Assembly (NCBI GenBank): GCA_900491605.1
Contig: UESW01004251.1
Coordinates: 713,846 to 777,845 of the forward strand
Reading direction: 5' to 3'
Source of the DNA: Calamus simplicifolius
Taxonomy: Eukaryota > Streptophyta > Magnoliopsida > Arecales > Arecaceae
Length of the DNA stretch: 64,000 nucleotides
A model generated the notes under the pieces. That model did not search any database and was not told where the DNA came from. It saw only the letters and a list, made by a program, of their open reading frames with translations. The position numbers and the translations under genes were made by a program. Positions 58,801 through 64,000 of this stretch are shown piece by piece; position 1 is the stretch's first letter, and each line of letters begins with the position of its first letter.

Positions 58801-61800
58801 CCTCTCGTCGCTGGGTTTATCCTAATCTGGTTGTACGGAGAAGGCATCCATGAAGCTGAGGGTCTCGTGGCCAGATATGGCATCCAACAACTGATCGATT
58901 CTGGGCAGCGGGAAGCTATCCTGAGGGCACGCCTTGTTGAGTCGGTGAAGTGGACGCACATCCTTCAGTTCCTACTGGCCTTGTGGACCATCACCACGTT
59001 GGCCAGCAGTCTGGATAATGCACCTCCCGGATGTGGCCGGCGACAATCAGCTTGCGAACCTCCTCGTCAATGGCCCTCTGCCGCTCGGGGGCAAAGCTTC
59101 TCTTCTTCAGTTGGATCGGCCGGCACCTTGGGTTGAGGTTGAGCTTATGAGTGATCACCTCTGTAGTATACCTGGCATGTCTGACGCTGACCAAGCGAAG
59201 ACATCCGAGTTGGTCCGTAGGAAGGTGAGGAGTCGGTCTCTTGCCTCCTCGAGAAGTGCTCAACTTGGACCGTTCTGGTCGGGTCCTCCCCAGCGGGAAG
59301 GTCAACAAGTGCTCGATCGGCTCCCCCCTCCTCTCCGAGTCTCTGGGATTGAGTGACTCGGGCGCTGGCGGGGCCGACGCCTCCTGTGGGCTGGGAGCCG
59401 CATGGTAGCAGAGCGGTACTGGGTTTCGCTCCTGGGCATTTCTTCGATTCTCTTACTAGTGTGGAATCTCATTAGCAGCCTCTTAGTGGAGATGATGGCG
59501 TCTAAAAGATTCAGGCTGGGTCTTCCGAGAATGGCATTGTAGGCCAGGGAGATTCGGATGACAGGAACTTCATGAAGACCATACTCTGGCATGGTGACGT
59601 TTCGGCTATGACTGGGAGGGTGACCTCTCCTTTCACCCTCACAGTCTCCAGTGAAGCCCATTAGGGGCATGATCACAGGCCAAAGGGAGCTAGGGGACAA
59701 GTTCATCCAAACAAAAGCGTCGTAACTGAGAATGTCGATCGAACTTCCACTGTCAACTAAAATTCTCTTTACGGGATGCTTTGCGATCGTCATGGACACG
59801 ATGACGTTGTCATCATTATGATTATCTACTTCCTCAAGTCCCTTTTAGAAAAGAAAATTACATAATCTACCCCCTCTTCCCCCCGTGGCCTCTTGGAAGT
59901 GCTGCTTGCCCCCCAGGAAATCATGGCCACCGTCTTCTCAATCGGGGCGTTGTCGATACCGACCTGGGTAGGCGGGGGTATCGACGGGTCCGGCGCTGCT
60001 GGGTTCCCCATCTGGATGAATTTGCTGAGGTAGCCCTGCTGGATGAGGTCCTCGATCGCCTTCTTCAGCTGGCGGCAATCCTCTGTGTCATGGCCGTGAT
60101 CCTGATGGAAGCGACAGTAGAGGTTTTTGTTGCGGGGAGCTTTTGGTTTCAAGGGAGCAGGGTGCTGAAGATACGACTCGCCCTCGATTTCCATTAGGAT
60201 GTGAGATATAGGGCGAGCAGAGGGGTGAAGGGTCCCTCCCTTGGGGCGAGGGCCCGTGATCGGTTGTTCGGTCGTCGGGGAAGCTCAGGTCTCTCGGGAC
60301 GAGGTTTGTCAGGTTTCGGAGGGCCTTCTTTTTGCTGGGACCTCCATCCGCCTCGCGCCGAGAGGAGTCGGCTTCGTCGGCGCGGATATACTTTGTGCTC
60401 GGCTCAGTAACTCGGCGTAGGAACTGGGGGCTTCTTGTCGAGGGAGTAAGCGAAGCGAGAATGACGGAGACCTCGCTTCAGGGCTAGGGTGGCCACGGAG
60501 TCGTCGAGGTTGTAAACTTCGAGTGCAGCTTCCTTGAACCGCGCCACGAAGTCGCTCAGTGACTCGCCACTCTTCTGCCGGACGGCAAATAGGCTGTCGG
60601 CCACCCGCGGGATCCTTCGGCACGCATCGAAGTGCGCCAGGAAGGCCCTCTCCAACTGCTGAAGAAATTGATGATGCATGGCGGTAGGCAGGAGTACCAT
60701 GCACGCGCAACCTTCCGAAGAGTGGCCGGGAAGGCGATGCAAAGGAGAGAGTCGGTCGCTCCTTGGACTTGCATGAGGACCTTATAGTTCTCAGATGGTC
60801 CAAGGGGTCAGTGGTGCCATCGTAAGGGTCTAGCTGAGGAGGCGAACCGGGTCGAGATTGGTTCCTCCATAATACGCTGGGACAGCGGAGGCGGCTGTCG
60901 TAGTCCGCCTCGGTTGATTGGTGATTCTGTGGCTGAACTCCTCAGCCGCTGGTTGTACTCATCCAACCGTCACTCGGCCCGGCGAGCAATCCGGTCATCG
61001 AAGGACCCCTTCCTTGAAGATCCTGAGGATAGGGAAGGGCGGTGCCAATGATGATGCCCCCGCTCGGTCTTCCTCCCGGGCCGTCGTTTGCGGGAATCGT
61101 CAGAATGGGGGAGGGGGACCGAGGCCTCTTGGAGACCTCCTGACGGTGATGCTTGGGCGAGGTGTGGCGGCGGTAAGCCTCCCTATGAGGGGATCTTGCA
61201 CGAGTGGATTGCTGACTGGGCTGGGCCGCCCTCTCGCCCTGTGAGGGCGGCCTCGGGTGTTGCCGGTGGCCGTGGGATGCTGCTGCGTGCCGCCAGCCAT
61301 TGCTGTAGCTCATGGACCGCCGCCATAAGTGACTGGACTTGTAGAGTGAGAGCGGCGATTTGGGCATCCTGAGGTGGTGGCGAAGGCGGAGTAGGAAGGT
61401 TAGCCTCCTGCTGCCCAGCCCCCTGGTGATGCCCCCCAGCGTGGCTGGTGGAAATATCTTGGGCGCGCATCACCACCAGCTTCTTGTTTTCTAAAGAGAG
61501 TGGAGGTCTGCAGCTAGCTGTTTAGAAGCTTTCTATCTCCTTAGCTTTTTCCTACCTGGCGCGCCAATCTGTTGCCGCCAAATCATCCTTGAACGTCAGG
61601 AAGGACGTTAGTCCTAGAGGCACGAAGATGGTTCTAGGAATCTCCTAAAGTCTCCTCGGACGGAAATCTTGCTAGAAAGTCCCGATGACTGGTTGTTCTG
61701 GTGGGGACTCTCCGATGCTCAAGTGAGAACTTGGGAAACAGTAACGAATGATGGACTAAAAGACTTAGCTAGAAACTTGGAGCTCAGATCCCTTCTCTCG

Positions 61801-63264
61801 TTATGAGCGAAGGTTCTTATACCTGTCCGGAAGTCCCTCTTATCCCCTTTTTGAAAGATTGTTCTTATCTTGCTCATCATGACCTCCAGATATACCATAT
61901 ATGTAGGATGATCCCCTAGTTTCTGGTTCCAGATATACTGGCTAAACCTTTACTTTCTGCCATGCTACATTTCACCAGCCCTATGTCCTGTTTGGACGTG
62001 GAGAATAAACTATCTGTGGAATACTCCTCTGTGGAAGTATACTGTAGAGGTTGGAACAAAGGACAGTTCAGTTAGGTTCTTACCAGTTTGTATTTTCTTC
62101 CTATCCCTGATTGGTTGGAGTATATATATAATTTCCAAGGTGATTTAAGTTATCCTTGGAAAAATAGGGGTTGGGCAATCAGTTAAGTGATTGCCAAACC
62201 TTACATCCATGTGGGTTTCCCTTGCAAGTTTGAAATTTCCTGGTAATGATTATGTTAGGGTTTCTTTCAATTTCAATTTTGTATTTATATGATTGTAATT
62301 TTGAAATTTAGAAATACACACTGAGAATGAACAGAAGATGCAGCTAGTGGCTCACAATTGGTGTTTATTGATCCAACGTAGGAAATGTAGATATCAGTTG
62401 TTTCTTTATACTGGTTCTTGTGATTTTTCAGGTACCTAGAGAATCTGATGGCTCATTAGCTTTGCTCAACATTTAAATTTATTTTAGCTAACAAGCTCCT
62501 TTTATTCATCCAATCAGTACTTGCATTTAATGTGGACCTGTGAAGTCATTATCTTTTTGTGTATAAACAGTAATCATTTTTGTATTTTTCCTGAGATATA
62601 ATATTTGATGGAATGGTATCAATTTTCAGTCGCTAAAGCTTCTCAAGGAAGCCATCTTCAACGAAGAATGCGCATCCTGTATCCTTTTCAGTTTGAACAT
62701 CCTTTGAAATTCTGCCAACCAGAGTTAACCATATCTCCTTCTTTGTAATGATACTTTTCTTTTATCAGATATGCTTTCTCAAAGCTATCCTTGACTATGG
62801 AAAGTATTTTCACTAGAAATCTATGGGCATATTATTGGCATGTTTGAGCTGAATAATCTGTAAGTAATGAGCTTTTGTCTGCTGTTCTGCTGTTGATATT
62901 TATCTTCTTATTCATGACTGACTTAATAGTCTTTTACTATCTTATTCTCCTTTTCATATTTCTATCCTCTTCTCTATAAATATGATGTTAAAAATTCATC
63001 CAAATTGTATATTAAGACTCTGGTCGTGAACTGACTCTGCAGTGACCTAATTGTGGCATCACCAGTGGAGGACTATTTCATATATATTGATGATCTTCCA
63101 TGCAAAGAAAAGGTTAACATCATTGTGCTTAACTCCTTATCATATTTGTTATACTTGAATCAACCTGACTGTCAGAGAATATGATCTGCTGCAGCGTGAA
63201 GCTGAAACAGTAACACGCCCCCTGTTAGATGCTCTGGGTGATGAGTATTCGGTTTGCTGTCAAG
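42724..63264 (+). CDS. ATXR2: ATXR2-type SET/MYND histone-lysine N-methyltransferase (3' end outside window)
   Basis: Twelve exons join in phase to 414 codons: 42724-42810, 45131-45206, 45895-45980, 46103-46467, 46837-46949, 47282-47313, 49205-49356, 50220-50307, 62630-62678, 62805-62859, 63043-63112, 63195-63264. The start of the SET fold is at residues about 43-75 (GLRIKHSNKHGKGIYANSEF). The MYND-like zinc ligands are C89-x2-C92, C194-x3-C198, C204-x3-C208 and H217-x3-C221, around an acidic insert. RWWDCVALPDDVD, LFSLEIYGHIIGMFELNNL and ASPVEDYFIYIDDLP follow. The SET NHS core and post-SET cysteines fall beyond 64000. Arabidopsis ATXR2 deposits H3K36me3 and acts with ARF7/ARF19 at LBD genes during callus formation; the same role here is inference. 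Confidence 0.93.
42811..45130 (+). other. ATXR2 intron 1 with a GC-AG boundary
   Basis: The donor reads GAG|GCAACG and the acceptor TTTTCCAG|GAG. This split keeps phase 0 and joins PPSFQSTE to EYYVGLIEATKCHG, as expected from other ATXR2 proteins. No GT donor nearby gives that join. The intron interior (2.3 kb) holds no clear element; 43860-44500 looks like an old interspersed repeat that I could not classify. Confidence 0.75.
47314..49204 (+). other. ATXR2 intron 6
   Basis: GT-AG intron of 1.9 kb (AAG|GTATGC...CTTCAG|GTG). No element or nested gene is recognised inside it. Confidence 0.8.
51835..52005. repeat. Palindrome-rich GGTACGGTA-type interspersed repeat
   Basis: Contains CGGTACGGTATGGTAC, GTTCGGTATACTTTGAACC and GGAATGGTTCGGCATACC, a cluster of short inverted words around 'GGTAC'. 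It looks like a small interspersed repeat, but ends and family are not determined. Confidence 0.4.
52780..52810. repeat. (TC)n(TA)n microsatellite
   Basis: CTCTCTCTCTCTCTC runs into TATATATATATATATA. It is flanked by two copies of a 24-bp word (ATTCAAATATGACCAAGTCC at about 52758 and ATTCAAATATGATTAAGTCC at about 52823). Confidence 0.85.
52845..53062 (+). mobile_element. RTE-type LINE 3' fragment in ATXR2 intron 8
   Basis: Nearly the same sequence as 30565-30795: AAGAGTGATCTTTTAACAAT, then ITICNLNV-like and RVEWRKQIHVANP-like pieces, ending in AGGCTTAGATGAGTTGAG. It is 5'-truncated, with stops, and no target duplication was identified. Confidence 0.78.
53578..54232 (-). repeat. Element B 3' LTR (outer end certain, inner end tentative)
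   Basis: On + it starts TGCTCCGCCAAATC and matches the right LTR (TGTTGCCGCCAAATC at 61570) for about 295 bp. On - a TATA box (GGTATAAAAACC) lies near 53829-53840, about 255 bp from the LTR end, as in element A. Beyond are G-rich direct repeats (CCGAGGCCGAGGGGGACC) at about 54140-54225. The inner end at 54232 (TGATGG on -) is a guess, since no polypurine tract adjoins it. Confidence 0.65.
54233..54560. other. Unassigned internal part of element B
   Basis: Sequence between the presumed LTR and the remnant of antisense exon 1. In element A this interval holds the antisense promoter and most of the PF04195-like exon; here that domain is not recognisable and has probably been deleted or replaced. 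Confidence 0.4.
54560..56046 (+). pseudogene. Element B antisense gene, three-exon remnant
   Basis: The homologue of the element A antisense gene, on the ATXR2 sense strand. Exon 1 survives only as its end (about 54560-54653, EGNLRLAVSFRAV against element A EENLHRAGLIPAR), followed by GTGAGC, a T-rich tract and the acceptor TTGTGCAG at 54739. Exon 2 (54740-55329) is Ala/Pro-rich and contains SLLNHGRMVERLL and FAVHLW, matching SLLANHGRWAARIM and SVAHLW of element A. A second intron (GTAAGT...TGTGTAG) leads to exon 3 at 55401, AVNSLSALRDITLWSDSA, then Glu/Ala-rich coiled coil to a stop at 56046. In-frame TAGs at 55303 and 55458 show decay. Confidence 0.72.
56440..56620. repeat. Element B hairpin-bearing 48-bp tandem array
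   Basis: About 3.5 units with a 48-bp period. CCGAGCTGGCCTCGG (5-bp stem, 5-base loop) recurs at 56524-56538 and 56572-56586, with a wobble version at 56476-56490. On the element's own strand the spacers read GGCACCAAAG, as in the element A array, while the stems differ. It lies between the pol end (about 56640) and the antisense stop (56046). Confidence 0.75.
56640..57330 (-). pseudogene. Element B integrase with catalytic core deleted
   Basis: The N-terminal part ends at a segment like YNADYVLHEIHEGIY, and the next readable residues are QFTSVSHP and EAAEVTNCTILQGLRTRLDN, the region around the catalytic Glu. In element A about 430 bp (the zinc-binding Cys pair and both catalytic Asp motifs) lie between these points, so they are deleted here at about 57210-57230. 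The C-terminal part (SPNWKGPYRITEALHRKVYW, DGQPLPRT) is present. Confidence 0.82.
57540..58340 (-). pseudogene. Element B RNase H and second RNase H remnants
   Basis: The first RNase H reads VRVNDDGTQRPIYYTSKT and then jumps to PYFQAHPIMMLTNQPLREIM; about 75-80 bp present in element A are missing near 58138. The second, archaeal-type domain is readable as DWILHVDG (about 57875), AFTDSQLV (about 57700) and ENARADTLSRLATS (about 57535-57560), with several frame changes. Confidence 0.78.
58330..59308 (-). pseudogene. Element B reverse transcriptase, frameshifted in the active site
   Basis: Readable blocks: ITHKLNLNPRCRPIQLKKRS, IDEEVRKLIVAGHIREVHYP, CVHFTDSTRRA (degenerate), YNQIRINPA and FFKALRKINGFEWTGEC at the connection. 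At about 58645-58660 the DNA that encodes YVDDM in element A has lost one base, so the catalytic aspartates are split between frames. Confidence 0.82.
59302..59799 (-). pseudogene. Element B aspartic protease
   Basis: SMTIAKHPVKRILVDSGSSI (active site DSG), DILSYDAFVWMNLSPSSLWP and YNAILGRPSLNLLDAIISTK mirror element A. The first 120 or so residues are open, with a small frame change in the middle (CEGERRGHPPSH against VEGEIALPV). Confidence 0.82.
59826..61476 (-). pseudogene. Element B gag, frameshifted
   Basis: Starts MVMRAQDISTSHAGG at 61476, about 94 bp after the LTR end. The core is readable as VLMQVQGATDSLLCIAFPAT and FVARFKEAALEVYNLDDSVA, and the zinc-knuckle-like YCRFHQDHGHDTEDCRQLKK at about 60105-60046. 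Frames change near 61190, 60950, 60740 and 60400. Confidence 0.82.
61551..61569 (-). promoter_or_regulatory. Primer binding site of element B
   Basis: On the - strand GATTGGCGCGCCAGGTAGG, identical to the site in element A, adjoins the LTR end ...GGCAACA. Confidence 0.8.
61570..61863 (-). repeat. Element B 5' LTR, truncated (about 294 bp)
   Basis: Matches the left LTR from its TGTTGCCGCC end through the TATA region (CTTATACCTGTCCGG, near 61818-61832). Homology stops at about 61863, after which ordinary intron sequence begins. The U3 upstream half is gone. Confidence 0.8.
61864..62629 (+). other. 3' part of ATXR2 intron 8
   Basis: Ordinary AT-rich intron sequence between element B and exon 9. 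No element or gene is recognised. Confidence 0.6.
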
Positions 63265-64000
63265 GTATGGTAAGCTATTTATTTGCTAATCATGAATAAT
63301 CCAGTGCCACTATTGGAGGTTTATTTTCAGGTTGATAGCCTGCAATAATAACTTTCTCATTCTTTTCCTGAAGCCATCTCTTTCACGTATCTCATTTGCT
63401 GATCCCATCTTGATGAAATTAATGGTTGGCTATTTTTGTTTTCTATAAAATATAATGCTCATGAATGTGTGCACTAAGCTGCTTAGCTTGAAAATTTTGA
63501 GAACGGATTTTAGAAAGCTTGCACTGATGAAGACTTTTGCTAAAATGGAGAAATGGAATTCAAAAGCACAGACCAATTAGCTGGTTGAGCTCAGTTGTTA
63601 TGCCAATGCACACACTTGCACATGCAAACTGCTTTATGCTAAGAATAGGGCAATGCTAACATGCTGATACAGAAACTTTTGTGCTGAAATTGGGTTTCTA
63701 GATAGTGTTCTCTTCACATGATTTCTTGATATGGGTATTATTGATTTTTTACCTTTGTTAATTGGAATGTCATAGATCTAGAGCAACAAGTTCTTAAAGT
63801 GGATCAACATCATAGCGTGGACCAAGGAATAATTTAATTAGTTGTGGAGTAAAACTTCATCTTAACCATTTGTGGCCAATCTAAATGAAATTTGAGCATG
63901 TTTTACTTCTGGTCAACTCCAGCAAACTTTGTGTCAGTTATATCATCCAGTTTTATGCATAATCATATAATAATTGGGACCAGAAAGCCTTTCTTATCGT

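Larger units (their letters stand above)
53578..61863 (-). mobile_element. Degraded Tat-lineage Ty3/gypsy element (element B) in ATXR2 intron 8
   Basis: It lies antisense to ATXR2. Internal order on - : primer site (61569-61551), gag, protease, RT, RNase H, second RNase H, integrase remnant, 48-bp hairpin array, and an antisense gene on +. The element's 5' LTR (right) is truncated to about 294 bp and its promoter part is lost. RT, RNase H and integrase each carry deletions or frameshifts. No target duplication can be matched because of the truncation. Closest relative in the window is element A, clearly diverged. Confidence 0.88.
50308..62629 (+). other. ATXR2 intron 8 (12.3 kb), enlarged by transposons
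   Basis: Donor ACT|GTAAGC and acceptor TTTTCAG|TCG join phase 0 exons encoding ...RDLAFT and SLKLLKEAIFNEE.... The intron contains a GGTACGGTA-type repeat (about 51835-52005), an RTE LINE fragment (52845-53062) and degraded Tat element B (53578-61863). Without element B it would be about 4 kb. Confidence 0.88.

Noticed and set aside
62679..62768. Acceptor TTTTATCAG at 62768 as the true end of ATXR2 intron 9
   Set aside because: It leads to an in-frame TGA after eight codons, whereas the acceptor at 62804 gives the conserved ASLFSLEIYG.

Overview
The window looks like nuclear DNA of a flowering plant, most likely a monocot and possibly a palm-type genome (the palm guess is inference). The grounds are two split plant genes with GC-rich first exons, introns of up to 12.3 kb, and dense Ty3/gypsy, Ty1/copia, RTE-type LINE and Tourist-like MITE sequence. 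I see no rRNA, tRNA, CRISPR or bacterial operon.

Layout. 1-6.4 kb: decayed copia and LINE relics, then two head-to-tail MITEs. 6.43-17.94 kb: a structurally complete Tat-lineage gypsy element (here 'element A') with TSD CATGC, two LTRs, frameshifted gag-pol on +, a hairpin-rich 50-bp tandem array, and a three-exon antisense gene on -. 18.0-20.9 kb: a third MITE and AT-rich DNA. 20.90-26.41 kb: a structurally complete copia element on - with TSD CTAAT. 26.8-27.3 kb: a broken partial copy of the nearby glycosyltransferase gene. 30.5-30.8 kb: a 5'-truncated RTE LINE with a 16-bp TSD. 31.35-33.86 kb: a three-exon DUF604/Fringe-like glycosyltransferase gene on - with a one-base frameshift in exon 2. 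34.9-39.1 kb: an AT-rich degenerate repeat array split by a truncated copia element. 42.72 kb to the window end: the gene for an ATXR2-type SET/MYND histone methyltransferase on +; twelve exons fit here and the last part lies outside. Its 12.3-kb intron 8 holds a LINE fragment and a second, degraded Tat element ('element B', 53.58-61.86 kb) in reverse orientation.

How the parts relate. The two host genes are independent of each other. The two Tat elements share one plan: pol and an antisense gene converge on a tandem array whose units form small hairpins. Comparing A with B, the spacers are conserved while the stem sequences change in a pairing-preserving way. In element B the antisense gene, with its splice sites, lies on the sense strand of ATXR2, so it could donate cryptic exons. 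All transposon genes here are broken or likely inactive. Domain calls rest on reading motifs and translated frames by eye; no database search was run.
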